Below are positions 33,286 through 44,482 of a stretch of 64,000 bases of DNA, in pieces. Source of the DNA: Megamerina dolium (taxonomy: Eukaryota; Arthropoda; Insecta; Diptera; Megamerinidae). The DNA lies in the NCBI GenBank assembly GCA_963854835.1, contig OY978529.1, positions 4,684,501 through 4,748,500 of the forward strand. Direction: 5' to 3'. Both the position numbers and the translations under genes were made by a program. Below the pieces are notes generated by a model. The model had not been told where the DNA came from, did not search any database, and saw nothing but the letters and a program-made list of their open reading frames with translations. How positions within the stretch are numbered: the stretch's first letter is position 1; each line of letters opens with the position of its first letter.

Positions 33286-34405
33286 GATCGTTCTATCGAC
33301 TATCGACTAAAGATTTCATACATTTCTCTAAATTTTATGTGTTTTTTTTTTTAATCAATTCCGAAGGCTCTCTAAAAATCAAATCAAAGTTGTCAGAGAC
33401 ATCAATTTTTTAGCTTTGTTATAGAAAATTGTTACTGTCGGATAAATTGTGAATTTTTTTGCAGTCAAGTAGGCACGATTTAAAAGAATAAAGAATTTTT
33501 ACTCTTAAATATCTTTAGATCGAAACTCAAGCTCTGGATTTAAGACTCATTCACAGCTACGCTGCAGGCCCTCCAATTTGACACTATAAAAGTTAAGTTG
33601 GCAATGGAAACTGAGTAAACTAAATCGGTTTGCTGATAATATTGTTTTCCTTCGGATTCACCCTCCTAGGCACATCACAATGAGAAAGCAGGTCTATGTT
33701 GCCCTGAGGGTTATCAAAAGAAGCAACTATTTGCAACATCTTCCACTGACATAGAATACGTGGAAAACACTCGCAGTGAGAGCACGAAACTTTTGACTTT
33801 GACTGTATATGTATATAACAAGATTCGAGTACTCGGGCCCAACACTGCTCTCCGGTGACGGTTCTTCGGTCACTGATGTTATATATACAATACAGAGAAA
33901 ATATGAATACCATTTTAAGGCCCAGTTTGCTATATGTGTATCTATATTCTTTGTGATTACAAGCCTCTGGCACTTAATGGGGAAAAACTTCCTGTAAAAG
34001 TACTTCCTTAATAATCTATCTGAATATTCAGAAGTTAATTCGGACCCTAGTCAGGTGTCCTGTCGTCTATATTAGGGGGTTTTTTTGTGAAAGCTCTTCT
34101 ATCTACATTGTAGGGATGGTCAGGATCTCAAAAACTCCGATCCATCATACGAAGGAGTTGGAGTTGTGAATTTAAAAATTACTAAAACTGAAATGTAAGG
34201 TTGAAGTTGTGTTCCGAGACGTTCAAATAAATTATTCGGGATTGCATAATAAAAAACAATGACTAATTTTGAACATTTAAAAATCTTTGATTCGAGGTAT
34301 TAGGGTTACGACCTCAAGCCAATACAACACCTTAAATTTGATAATATTGCGAAGCATTTTACGTGGCAACAATAGAGTTAAATTATTGGGTACGGGATAT
34401 TATGT
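33286..34405. other. spacer, possibly with a very old SINE
   Basis: TTGTTACTGTCGGATAAATT near 33430 followed by a TAGGCACGATTTAAAAGAA stretch resembles the reverse-strand SINE body, so 33405-33580 may be a highly diverged copy (low confidence). 33600-34400 is unrecognised; its short ORFs have no known motif. Confidence 0.35.
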
Positions 34406-34420
34406 TAGTTCATTTTGTTT

Positions 34421-34773
34421 GGGTGCCGTAGCTCAGTGGTTAGTGTGTTGGCCTTCTGATCTGCAGGTCGTGGGTTCAATCCCCGGCTGAAGCATAACAA
34501 ATTTAATATCGAAAAGATTTTACCCACCTGTCGGCAAGCAATTGGCAATTCTTCCGGCAATAACAATTTGCCATGAGAAAGCTTCCGAAAGAACTCTGCG
34601 ACAAAGCTCAAAAAAGTGATGTCGCAACAGTTCTGCGGTTCAGAACCGGCTAAAATAAGCAGGTCCCTTCTAATGCTGTCCAAAATTTAACAAGCACAAA
34701 CAACAGTAGTGGAAGAGAAGTTCGGCCAAAGAGTCCTTCGGGGCTTTAAGTGCAATATATTTATTTTATTTTT
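34421..34773 (+). mobile_element. tRNA-derived SINE, full length, type i tail
   Basis: GGGTGCCGTAGCTCAGTGGT head with A box, then GTCGTGGGTTCAATCCCCGG with the B box. Family body includes CACCTGTCGGCAAGCAATTG and GTTCTGCGGTTCAGAACCGG. Tail is GGCCAAAGAGTCCTTCGGGG then CTTTAAGTGC and ATATTTATTTTATT. Flanks TAGTTCATTTTGTTT (34406-34420) and TAGTCCATTTTTTTT (34774-34788) form an imperfect 15-bp target-site duplication. Confidence 0.92.
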
Positions 34774-34789
34774 TAGTCCATTTTTTTTT

Positions 34790-36012
34790 TTGTATAGAAA
34801 TGGGCGTGGTCAAACAAAATATGTAAATGACTTTATAGTTACCTACAATAAAGAAGTAAGGGAAAAATATGTTCAAAAATCGCTATAGTGCCAATTATGG
34901 GCATGGCCGCGTTGGATATATTTACTATATTACAGCAATAATTATTTGACATATTTTGATTTATTTTTTTCTATGTGCCAAAGTCCACATAATTTAGTAT
35001 ATGCGCATACGTAAAATACACATTACGTTAAATGTCCTTTACATCGTATCCATACACACACTAACACAAACTCTCTTTCTATCTATCTTCTTTACATGTA
35101 AACCATAAAATATTACTGTAGTAGAATGCATAGTAGAAATGAAGTATAATTGAAGTAGTACGAGTAAAATAGTAGAAGAAAACACCACAAAATGTCATGA
35201 AATGCAACACGGTAAATCAAAGTGGCGCATTTCATCCCACCAAATATCAAATGCAGAGAGAAGGCACATCGTACTGAAGCTCCTTTTGAAGATCTATAGT
35301 AGTGGATGTAAAATATACAACAACCTAAATAAAAAACAAACCAAAACAAAAGTACAAAAATAAATAAACCGAAAGCTCAAGTCCAACAGCAGCAGCAGCA
35401 GCAGCAGTAACATTTACAAAAAATAAATAAAATCACTTGACAGCTTCAGTGCTAAAAATTCCTTTGCGTTTGCTCTTCTGAGTATCGGTGTGTGTGTGGC
35501 TGTGTGCTGTGTGTGTGTGTGTGTGTGTGTGAGTGTCCTGCAAATGTCCCTTTTTTTTCCCCCATGTTTCAGAAGTGAGGGGATCTACTTGATGGGAATG
35601 TATGCTAGCGAATTTTGTTATTATTTTATTTATATTCTTAGAAAATGTTATAAATTTTTGTTGTTTAAATATTTCTCTCTTTTTTTGCGACTTATGCGTA
35701 TATAAATAGAATATATATAGTTGGGCAAAGGACAATACAGGACATATACAAATAAATGTATGCACATAAGTGTAAAACAACACTGCCGCTGCTGCTGCTG
35801 CAATATTATGTCTGTTGTGTACATAGAGCAGTCCAGAAGTGAGATAGATGAGCGAGAAAGCCTCTTTTCCGTACTTCATAGAAGAAGTCGAATAACAAAA
35901 AAAAAAAAATTCTATGAAATATTTCGTAGTAAAAAAAATCAAATTGAAATGAAAAAGGATGAAGTAAGGATTTCATAAAAATTGTACAATTTTAAATGTC
36001 ACCAATATATTG
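34790..36012. repeat. spacer with microsatellites
   Basis: CAG/AGC at 35388-35407, GT at 35499-35532, CTG at 35783-35802, A run at 35899-35911. A GGGCGTGG near 34802 is not enough to call a HINE. The 169-codon minus-strand ORF at 35433-35942 passes through TG and CTG repeats (poly-Ala, His-Thr repeats) and is not supported as a gene. Confidence 0.65.
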
Positions 36013-36014
36013 TA

Positions 36015-37304
36015 AAGGGTTATCCATTTTGCGGTTTCAAAAGTAAATGTAAATAAAACACATATAAAATATTTTTTATCATGATATTTCTTTTTTATTA
36101 TAAAGTTTGAACGTTGACATTATGTGTGAAATACTACATCATTTAAATGACCATCACGCGAATTGTTGCAAGCATCGATTCTTTTGAGGTAATTTTCGAC
36201 CACTTTTTGACACATATTGGGCGGTATCTCAGCCATAACGTGACGAATGTAGGTGCTCAAGAGTTAAATGTTTATCTGCATAAACACGGTCTTTCGCGTA
36301 GCCCCACAAAAAAAAAAGTCAAGCGGTGTCAAATCGCATGATCTTGGTGGCCACTTGATGTCGCCACGACGAGAAATTACGCGGCCAGAAAATTTCTCTT
36401 GCAATAAAGCCATATTCGCTCGAGTTGTGTGGCATGTGGCACCGTCTTGTTGAAACCACATATTCTCTAAGTCGTATTCTTCAATAGCAGGCAAAAAAAA
36501 AAGTCGGTTATCATATGACCATAACGCTCCGAATTGACGGTGACACTCGTTCCATCGTCGTTTTCGAAGAAGTAAGGTCCAATCACACCTCCGGACCAAA
36601 GAGCGCACCAAGCAGTGACTTTTTGTGGATGTAGTGGCCTCTCTTCAATTACTTGAGGATTCTCAGAGCCCCAAATACGACAATTTTGTTTGTTAACATA
36701 CCCACCGAGTGAGAAATGTGCTTCGTCGCTGAAGAAAATTTTGTTCGAAAAATCGCCGTCCACCGCCTGTTGTTCAAGCACCCATTCGACGTATCTACGA
36801 CGTTGTGAATGGTCAGCTGGCTTCAGTTGTTGTGTGAGCTGGATTTTATATGGATGTAGGTGTGTAGATCCAAATGCAAAATACGCCATAATGTGCCGTA
36901 AGACAGTACTAATTCCTGAGAACGACGAGGAATCGACACATTCGGGTCTTCGGCAACACTTTCACTTACAGCAGCGATATTTTCGGTGGTACGAGCGAAA
37001 CGATGATGCACAGGCCTTACAATATCTGTAACCGATCCAGTCTCTTCATATTTCTTCACAATTTTGCCAATTGCTTGCGTAGTTGGACGATTATGTAAAC
37101 CATAATCTCCTCTTAAAGCACGATATGTGGCTGTGGCAGAATCACCATTTTTGTAGTAGGTTTTTACAATTTTAATGCGTTGTGCGATAGTTAAGCAAAT
37201 GTCAGACTTTGAACTGAAAAAGAAAGAAATTGTTTTAACAACTCCGTTTGACAGATGTCGAATTCTAGCCCTATACTTTTGAAACCGCGAAATGGATAAC
37301 CCTT
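36015..37304 (-). mobile_element. DD41D (rosa-type) mariner-like element with both TIRs
   Basis: 1290 bp with inverted ends AGGGTTATCCATTTYGCGG TTTCAAAAGT at both sides, flanked by TA (36013-36014 and 37305-37306), the Tc1/mariner target duplication. The minus strand encodes almost all the transposase: the N-terminal IAQRIKIVKTYYKNGDSATA helix-turn-helix region, IGKIVKKYEETGSVTDIVRP, SIPRRSQELVLSYGTLWRIL, FSDEAHFSLGGYVNKQNCRI (first Asp), SGGVIGPYFFENDDG, ENMWFQQDGATCHT (second Asp), IKWPPRSCDLTPLDFF (third Asp) and RDGHLNDVVFHT. The spacing between the second and third Asp is 41. Three frameshifts are seen, near 36867 (CA repeat), 36493-36502 (A10) and 36309-36318 (A10). No ATG is obvious at the N-terminus. 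All three acidic residues are intact. Confidence 0.92.
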
Positions 37305-37700
37305 TATATGTGTATTTTTGGTAATACAACAAATCATAGAGAATTAAATTATTTGTAGGACGAGAGTTTAAATAAATAAATAGAGTGCATATCCACATAA
37401 ATATGCTCGACCTATAAAATTCGTTGATTTTTTTGTAATACATATCTTTAGTCTCTCATCTATGTGAACATCATACAGAATTGGTCAAATTTTTTGGGCA
37501 ATGCACATTTCAAGTTTCTGATCTATGCGGATATTGTCTATATGCAAATTCATTAATCAATCAATCCAAAAAGAACGTGACGTTGTAGCAAGGACATAAT
37601 CCTTGTTCATCATGTGGACCACGCAAAATCAGACCGAGGTCTGTTAGAGGATATGAGCCCTACGGCTGACACCTCTGAGTTACGGTCACTGCGACCAAAT
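37305..37700. other. spacer
   Basis: No supported feature. The part nearest 37620-37700 may be the 3' UTR of the reverse-strand LINE that follows. Confidence 0.35.
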
Positions 37701-38530
37701 GAGATCTTTTGTACCCAAGCCCGTCTACGACATTAGAATATCCTCTACCTTTTTAATGAAAGATAGAATTGATCTTGTCGATCTTTTGATGATTGAAGCT
37801 GGTGTTTGGAAATTCAGCTGAAAGTGTCTGAGGCGAGGCATGGCCAATGCCGGGCATTCGCAAAAGATATGGATCAATGTTTCATCCTCCTCCAGACAGA
37901 GTCTACACTCCGTGTCAGAGGATAGTCCCATATCGTGGAAGCGTTTATTAGGTGATTAGGCGTAAATTTGTTCTGCTAAAACTAATTCTGTGAAGAGCTG
38001 CATCGAAGCTGATGAGGGTTTTCACTTGGCGGAGACCTGTCGAATTTGTCCATTGTAGTAGGTATTTGTCGTGATTATGTTTTTCTATAATAGCTTTGGC
38101 CGATGCCCAGCTTATACCGCAGAAAGGTTCTGGGCCCTTCAGTGGAGAAGACGAGACAGCTCTCGCTAGTTCATCCGCCACTTCATTGCCTTCAATTCCG
38201 TTGTGCCCCGACACCCAACTTAATGTGACCTTATTTCGCATAGAAGGTTTTTGTAGGATAAGGAAGCATTCGGTGACTAGTTTTGAGAAGAACTCCCATG
38301 AGGAGAGAGATTTGATGGCAACTTGGCTGTCTGAGTAAATAAGAATGCGCGGTCCTTTGAGCCCTTTGGCATGTAAGAGACGTGCACAAAGTTCTATGAC
38401 ATGTATGTCTGTTTGGAAGACAGTTGGGAGAGCCAGGAGACCATTGCAACGGATATGCGGGTATTAGGGTCATATGTCTGTCTTCGATCCGTTTGTAAAC
38501 TAAACGTATTTATGTTCTGAAGGTATTAAA
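37700..38530 (-). mobile_element. RNase H-bearing LINE (I/LOA/R1-like), 3' coding end
   Basis: Minus strand from about 38400: ELCARLLHAKGLKGPRILIY, SDSQVAIKSLSSWEF (RNase H Asp motif), then after a frameshift VTLSWVSGHNGIEGNEVADE (His and final Asp motifs), FCGISWASAKAIIEKHNHDK, ISFSRTNLRLIT. After one more break comes MGLSSDTECRLCLEEDETLI, HIFCECPAL, the Cys/His knuckle at the C-terminus of these elements, ending near 37728. Two frameshifts. The RT is missing or undetectable upstream (38400-38700). Immediately 5' lies another LINE in the same orientation (38710). Confidence 0.83.
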
Positions 38531-38709
38531 TTGCTATTTGTTTTCCATTCTAGTATGTCTGGGATGATTGTGGACAAGCGCCTGCGTTAACGTAGTTCTT
38601 GAGGCATAGAATCAGTGTTAGAACATATTTCTATAGTGCTTAAATTGTTGTAAGGAAAACTGATCTGAACATTTGGCTTGAGTCGGCCAATTCATACTGT
38701 TTTTTTTTT

Positions 38710-39330
38710 TCTTTTTGTCCTAAGTGGAGCATAGGGCCTACACAGGGCTTCTCCTCCATTATATGTGATGTTGACATCAACTAATTCCTGCAGGGTTTAC
38801 CTTCTCCAAGTGTTTTTGGCCGTCTGCGGCTTATGCTACCTTGCGGGTTCCATTCGTTCCATGTTTTCTAGCTGCTTTCTGAGCGTGTGGCCAATCTAGC
38901 GCCACTTCATACGCCTAACCTGGTTCAGTATAGGCGCGTCGTTCGTTCGACGCCATAGTGCCTCGTTGGAAATAGTGTTAGGCCAGAATATTCTACATAT
39001 GACCTTCAAACACTTGTTGACGAAAGCTTGAAGTCTCTACGTGTTGGAGTTCGAGATCAGCCATGTTTAGCTTCCTTACAGTAGCGTCGATTTCACGCAT
39101 GCGGAGAATATTCGCAATTTCGTGCATCTGGAGATTTGAGAATTTGCCCGTACTGATTTTAATTGGCCAAATGCTGCTCTTGCTTTGCTCAACCTGCAGA
39201 TAGCATCCGCTTCAGTTCCTCCGTTTGTTGATATTGTGCAACCCAGATTGCAGAAGCTTTCGAAGAACACAATAGCACAACCGTTAATCATTATATGGCT
39301 TGTATTGGAATGATTATTAATTTACACTGT
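38710..39330 (-). pseudogene. RTE-like LINE, second lineage, 3' part
   Basis: Minus strand: MINGCAIVFFESFCNLGCTI, STNGGTEADAICRLSKARAA, FGQLKSVRANSQISRCTKLR, IFSACVKSTLL. This parallels 15285-16060 closely. The 3' end abuts a T/C-rich stretch at 38700-38720. RT motifs upstream of 39300 are cut off. Decayed by several frameshifts below 39070. Confidence 0.78.
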
Positions 39331-39366
39331 GCGCCTAAGAAATGTTTATCAAAGTTCTACAATATA

Positions 39367-40045
39367 CGAGGGCGGTCCCAGAACTACCCGACCTAACAAA
39401 GAAAACAAAGTAAATTTTTCTTTATTTCTCAACATTATCTCTGTTTAGTTCTATACACTTCTTCCAGCGATATTCCATAGCTTCGATACCCTATTTATAG
39501 TATGACTCCACCTCTTCATTGTTTGCAAATCTTCTACCATCAAGCAATTTTTCCAAATTTGGAAATAGAAAATAATCCGAAGGAACTAAATCTGGCGAAT
39601 AAGGTGCGTGCTGAAGCAATTCAAGCTTTAACTGATTTTGGACATCACAATAGCGGATGTGTGAACTGGTGTTTTTGTTCTATTGTGAGCAAACGCGGCA
39701 CCCATCTTGCGCACAGCTTTTTCATCTACAAATTTTCGAAAAATATGCGATATATAGCACTTTTTGAGGTGCCTTTAATTTCACCTAGCTCACGCACCTT
39801 CAGCTGGCGATCGTCCATTACCATTTTGTGGATTTTCTTAACCGTTTCTGGCGTGGCCACCTTAATTGGTTGACCACTACGGTATCCGTCTTGGCAGCTC
39901 GTACGACCTCGTTTAAACTCTGCTACCCAATATTTTATGGTCGTAAACAAAGGAGCAGACTTCCTCAGAGTAGAATATAATATTCGTTGGACTGAGATAC
40001 CTTTCAAATCAAAGTATTGAAATACATAACGGTGATTGAGGGCTG
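39367..40045 (-). mobile_element. irritans-type mariner, internally deleted and 5'-truncated
   Basis: Starts after TA (39365-39366) with CGAGGGCGGTCCCAGAACTA, the TIR of the 46075 and 59465 copies. On the minus strand the N-terminal half is readable: TIKYWVAEFKRGRTSCQDGY, RSGQPIKVATPETVKKIHKM, VMDDRQLKVRELGEIKGTSK, SAIYRIFFENL. At about 39671 it jumps from NRTKT directly to the PVHTSAI... segment, so the first and second Asp regions are deleted. The C-terminal part follows to the TIR. The 5' TIR is missing at 40045. Confidence 0.85.
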
Positions 40046-40939
40046 TGTAAAATATTTTTTTCGAAGGTAATAAAAAAAATAATAAATAAATAAATAAAAT
40101 AAATAAATAAAAATAAAATTAATTCGAATGCATTAACTCATTATTTACCTTCCTCATGGGGCTTTTTTTGGCCATTTTCAGAGAAATTGCATTTTCAGTT
40201 CAGCACCAGTTAAAAAAAATCTTCCATGGAACATTTTTTTCTAATATATATTAACCCACTACCAACCGCCCTTATGGACATTTTTTGCCCTTTTAATGAA
40301 AAATCGCCTTTTTACACCGTTGCAAAGCTCCACGAAGGAATAGGCCAATCACGATCATCCATTTGTGTTGACCTTTCATTCAACTCAAAATTGCATGTAC
40401 GTATCCCCTCTGCATAAGCATTTTCATCACAATCATTATCCCTCCATATGTAAGTAAATATTTGTATTTTTATATGTGTACGTGTTAATGTCTACAGCTT
40501 GTCCAGCAACATCAGTAGCAACACCATGAGCACAGCACACAGCTCATAGCATAAATCAGTGCAAGTGATGGTAGTACCTACATGCATTTTGTGGTAGGAG
40601 TTGAATAAGAAGTGAAGTAATGCTCACGGTCGAGTTTGTATAAGCTGACACATACACGCCTCTTTTTTGCGCTTAACATACACGGACAGTCACGCTAACA
40701 ATACAATGACATTTTTCGTTTCTATCTTTATGTGTATTTGTGGTGTATTTTGTTTATTTTATGTACCATTTTTTTTTTTTGCGATTTCTTTGCATTTTTC
40801 ATTCACGTTTGTTTATCTTTCTTGTGCCATTTTGTAGTTGTGTTGTGTTGCATGCTTCGTTTCTTCAAGTTGACATGATGATGCTGCTTATTCATGTCCA
40901 TTCTATGTACAGCGCATGGTTATATGCATGTATGTGTCT

Positions 40940-40983
<44 letters not shown>

Positions 40984-41230
40984 ATATACAAGTGATATTT
41001 TTCATTTTGTTGTTGGTGAATGTTGCTAAATGCACGCGACATCAAAATCGCGTTGTTGTTGTTGTTGTTGTTGTTATCCTACTAAGTATTGTCCTCCCAT
41101 TGTCCTGTGACAGTTACTACTACTGACAAACATACTCTTACAAAGCGTAAAGGTTTTTCTTGTTATGGTTATTGTTATTATTTGTTGTTGTTAGTATATA
41201 GGGTAATTCAATAAGTATTATTTCCGAGAA
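40046..41230. repeat. microsatellite-bearing spacer
   Basis: AAAT repeats at 40074-40116, GT at 40941-40980, TTG at 41051-41076 and TTA/TTG near 41175-41193. The 128-codon ORF at 40740-41126 is translated through T runs and GT/TTG repeats (poly-Cys-Val, poly-Val) and is rejected as a gene. Confidence 0.7.
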
Positions 41231-41309
41231 ATAAACCCGTTAAGGACAGAGCCCTTAAAATTGACTACGAATTTTCAACACTTGTTAGTTCTGAGCATTT
41301 TAGTGAAAA

Positions 41310-42073
41310 TCACAAAAAATGATTCGCCTCACCATGTCAATGTGAGCGTACAGCTCATACAGCTCATCGTTGTACCTCATTCAATACTTGGATTCAATGC
41401 AAATAGATCAGAAGATCCTGCGCAAAACTTTTCTATCGAAAACTTCAAGCATCCTCTCATCCGTGGTGCAAACCGTTCAAGTTTCTGTGCCATGTGTTAG
41501 GACAGGAATAATGAAGGACCTGTAGAGTGTGAATTTCGATCTTCGAGAGAGGGCTCGACTACTTAATTGCTTACTCAGCCGGAAGTAGCACCTGTTTGCA
41601 AGAGCGATCCTTCGCAACATCTCCAGGCTGACGTCATTACTGCTGTTAATGTCAGTTTCAAGATAGGCGAAGTCCTTCACTATCTCGAAAGAGTAACAGT
41701 GACGTGTTGTCCGAGACGCCGGGACTCTTTGTTTGTAGAGATTAGGTACTTCGTCTTGCCCTCGTTCACCGTAAGACCTATTCGAAGTGACTCTCGTTCC
41801 AATTCAGAGAATGCTGCACTGACTGCTGGCGAATTGATACCGATTATGTCAATATAGTCGGCATACGCCAGCAGTATGACACTTTTGTTGAAAATAGTGC
41901 CATTATGTTGTAAATCTGCAGCTCGTATAATTTTCTCCATAATAAGGTTGAAGAAGTTACACGATAATGAATCACCTTGCCTGAAACCTTGTTCGATAGT
42001 GAACGGAGAGGAGAGGTCCTTCCCAATTTTCACTGCACAACACAGTGTCATTTTGCAAAGTCGAATGAGTTTT
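41310..42073 (-). mobile_element. RTE-like LINE, inverted 5' portion
   Basis: Minus strand reads from 42051: MTLCCAVKIGKDLSSPFTIE, GFRQGDSLSCNFFNLIMEKI, LLAYADYIDIIG (YADD changed to YADY), ESLRIGLTVNEGKTKYLIST, DFAYLETDINSSNDVSLEML, HGTET, to YELYAHIDMVRRI near 41325. The next family segment, RLRWLGHVERM onward, is not beyond this point. It lies at 42080 on the plus strand. The two halves thus make one LINE copy with its 5' part inverted. Confidence 0.88.
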
Positions 42074-42079
42074 GAGATT

Positions 42080-42315
42080 AGTCAGGTGGCTGCGCTGGCT
42101 GGGTCATGTCGAGCGAATGGAAGAAGACACTCTATCGAAGAGGGTATTTAATTTGGCACCTGCTGGAGGATGTAGAAGAAGAGTAAGACCAAACCTCCGT
42201 TGGAAGGACCAAGTGTTGGGTAACCTGCGAGAGAAGAACAGAGAAGATTGGCGCCGCATTATATGTTCGGCCTAAATCGATCATCGGTTGTTATAGCCGC
42301 ATAAGAAGAAGAATC
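42080..42315 (+). mobile_element. RTE-like LINE, 3' portion in forward orientation
   Basis: WLRWLGHVERMEEDTLSKRV, CRRRVRPNLRWKDQVLGNLR, NREDWRRIICSA, then the family 3' UTR (CCTAAATCGATCATCGGTTG, TTATAGCCGCATAAGAAGAAG) with an AAG tandem tail. Coding sequence begins where the inverted part (41310-42073) leaves off, with about 10 bp of junction sequence. About 20 residues are missing in the NLREKNREDW region compared with 7070. Confidence 0.88.
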
Positions 42316-42324
42316 TCGATAATG

Positions 42325-42480
42325 CACTTATCAGATGTCTTGACGTAGTCGATTGGCCGCTTCAGAGCCTCGATCTGTGCGATGTAGTGAAATTTGGACA
42401 TTATGTGGATAATCTAAAAACGAACTAGGTCTATAAGAATATCATCCAAGCCATTCTTGAGATAGTAGGAAACTATTGAC
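42325..42480 (+). pseudogene. possible DD41D transposase C-terminal fragment
   Basis: DVVDWPLQSLDLCDVVKFGH recalls the family's NWPPRSCDLTPLDYFLWGY, and YVDNLKTN follows as in the C-terminal domain. Only about 45 residues are comparable and identity is low. Confidence 0.4.
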
Positions 42481-42800
42481 AAGGTCCTGCGCTATTGGAT
42501 TGACTAGGTGACCAATAAAATACCGAAAATGCGCTTCTATTGAAGCACCCATTACATAGATACGTAAGTAAATTGCACGATATGTATTGCGACATGGCAA
42601 TTTGAAGTGTTGCAAGTGCAAAAGTTGGAATTAAATATTGCGAAATTTTTTTGAGATTTTCAAGTTCTGTTACTAATTCACTTGGACTTTAGTTGATTAA
42701 GTAACCCAAAATTATAGTGAATTTATGTCTTTGAAAACAGCACAATTAGTCATGTCAAAATTTTCTTAATTCTTATAATAATTATTTTTATAATGTCCAA
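42481..42800. other. spacer
   Basis: No supported feature. Confidence 0.35.
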
Positions 42801-42812
42801 TTTAATTGAGTG

Positions 42813-43174
42813 GGCGCCGTAGCTCAGTCGTTATTGTGTTGGTCTTCTGATCTGTAGGTCATGGATACAATCCCCTGCTGAATGAAGCATAACAAATTTA
42901 ATATCGAAAAAATTTTTCTTTTAAACAGTACCCACCTGTCGGCAAGCAATTGGTAATTCTTTCGGCAGTAACAATTTGCCATGAAAAAGCTTCTAAAAGA
43001 ACTCTGTGACAAAGCTCAGCAAAAGTGATGTCACAAAGGTTCCGCCATTTGGAACTGGTTAAAATAAGTAGGTCCCTTCTAATACCAAAATTTAACACGC
43101 ACAACGGAAATGAATGAGAAACTCGGCCAAAGAGCCGTTAGGGGCTTTAAGTGCCACATATTTATTTATTTATT
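42813..43174 (+). mobile_element. tRNA-derived SINE, full length, type i tail
   Basis: GCGCCGTAGCTCAGTCGTTA head (A box), GTCATGGATACAATCCCCTG (degenerate B box), body with CACCTGTCGGCAAGCAATTG and GGCAGTAACAATTTGCCATG. Tail is CTCGGCCAAAGAGCCGTTAG then GGGCTTTAAGTGCCACATATTT. Flanks TTTAATTGAGTG (42801-42812) and TTTAATTGAAGTG (43175-43187) are a target-site duplication differing by one base. Confidence 0.92.
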
Positions 43175-43187
43175 TTTAATTGAAGTG

Positions 43188-44480
43188 AGTAGAGCGTGCT
43201 TCCGAAAAGGTCTCTTAAGTTCTGGTAATAGTCAGAGAACACAGGATGCTGAATCAGACGAATATTGTGACTGGAGAATGATATGACTGGAATTTTTGGT
43301 GAAATGGTCTCAATTATAAGATTATTAGGAACAAATTTTTTCCCAAAATTCTGATCGAAGAGATTTAGATTTGAATTTTCAGAAATTTCTTCGTAATGAC
43401 GGTTGATGTCAGCAAACGCCTAGCTTTTTCTAGCAATTGCTTTCATATTCCCTTGGGCAAAAGTGTAGTAAAATCCCACTTTTGATGATATTTGATGTCT
43501 GTTCAGTCTTTTACTGCCTAAAAACCCTTATATTTTGCAGATATAACCACACTCCATATTCCAAATGTGCAGTGAAGATCAAAACTTGAGCAAATTAATG
43601 CAAATTTGTATAGATGCTTCAGTAGAGAACTCATAAATTGTGAAAAACTAAAAGAAAATAAATAAATTAATTAATTAAAAATTAATACTAGTTTGTTGTA
43701 CTAATAAAATACATATCGAGCAGCTTTTATATCTATTTTTATTTATTTATTTTTTTTTTTAACATAATCTCATTGTGTCTTCTTGTATAGAATAACGCAT
43801 ATAACTTGCTTGATGTTTGCTGCCACCAACATAACAACTACAAAGTAGATACACAATATATATAGAAGAATCAGCTAGACCAGAACATCATAGCTGGTTG
43901 GTGGCAAACATTATTCTTGTATGTGCATACATACTCGAATAGTGTTGTTGGTCGTTGTTGTTGTTGTTGTTGTTATTGTATTTATTATATAAAAATTTAT
44001 TTTATTTTCTATTCTTTGCTTCTTTTTCCATTGTTGTTGTTGTTAATTCTTATTTTTAATTTCATCTCTCTTTTTTTCACAAGTTTTTCCTCAACTATTT
44101 TGCCTGTACCAAGTCCATCTGTCTGTGAGTTTGGGTCTATCTTTTTTTCGCATTGAGTTTCTGACTGTGCATTACTGTTTATTTAGTATTTTATTTTTTG
44201 GAAAATTATGTATTGTTGTTGTTGTATAGGTATGTATTATATGCATATATTTTTTTGGCCTTCAGTATCCTGCTGCCTGACAGGGATCAGCAGCATAAAA
44301 TGTTGCTATTGCATAAGTTTGTTGCTGTTGATATTATTGCATATTCCATATTATTTTGCAACGTATTCTCCTATTCATCTGTTTCTTGGAGACTGTTGAT
44401 GATGATGATGATGATAATGATGTTGACGATAACTATGACGATGATGATGAAACTATGTAGAAGCTTCCGTTTATAACACC
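43188..44480. repeat. spacer with microsatellites
   Basis: 43188-43700 shows nothing recognisable. T run at 43748-43759, GTT at 43953-43976, TTG at 44030-44044, GAT at 44396-44420. ORFs here are low-complexity. Confidence 0.6.
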
Positions 44481-44482
44481 CA

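Noticed and set aside
34421..34495. functional tRNA gene
   Set aside because: A and B boxes are present but the sequence continues into the SINE body, the same head recurs many times, and the anticodon arm does not form a standard seven-base loop.
35433..35942. 169-codon minus-strand ORF as a gene
   Set aside because: It passes through CTG, TG and T runs and has no domain-like composition.
40740..41126. 128-codon ORF as a membrane protein gene
   Set aside because: Hydrophobic and Cys-Val-rich only because of T runs, a GT repeat and TTG repeats.
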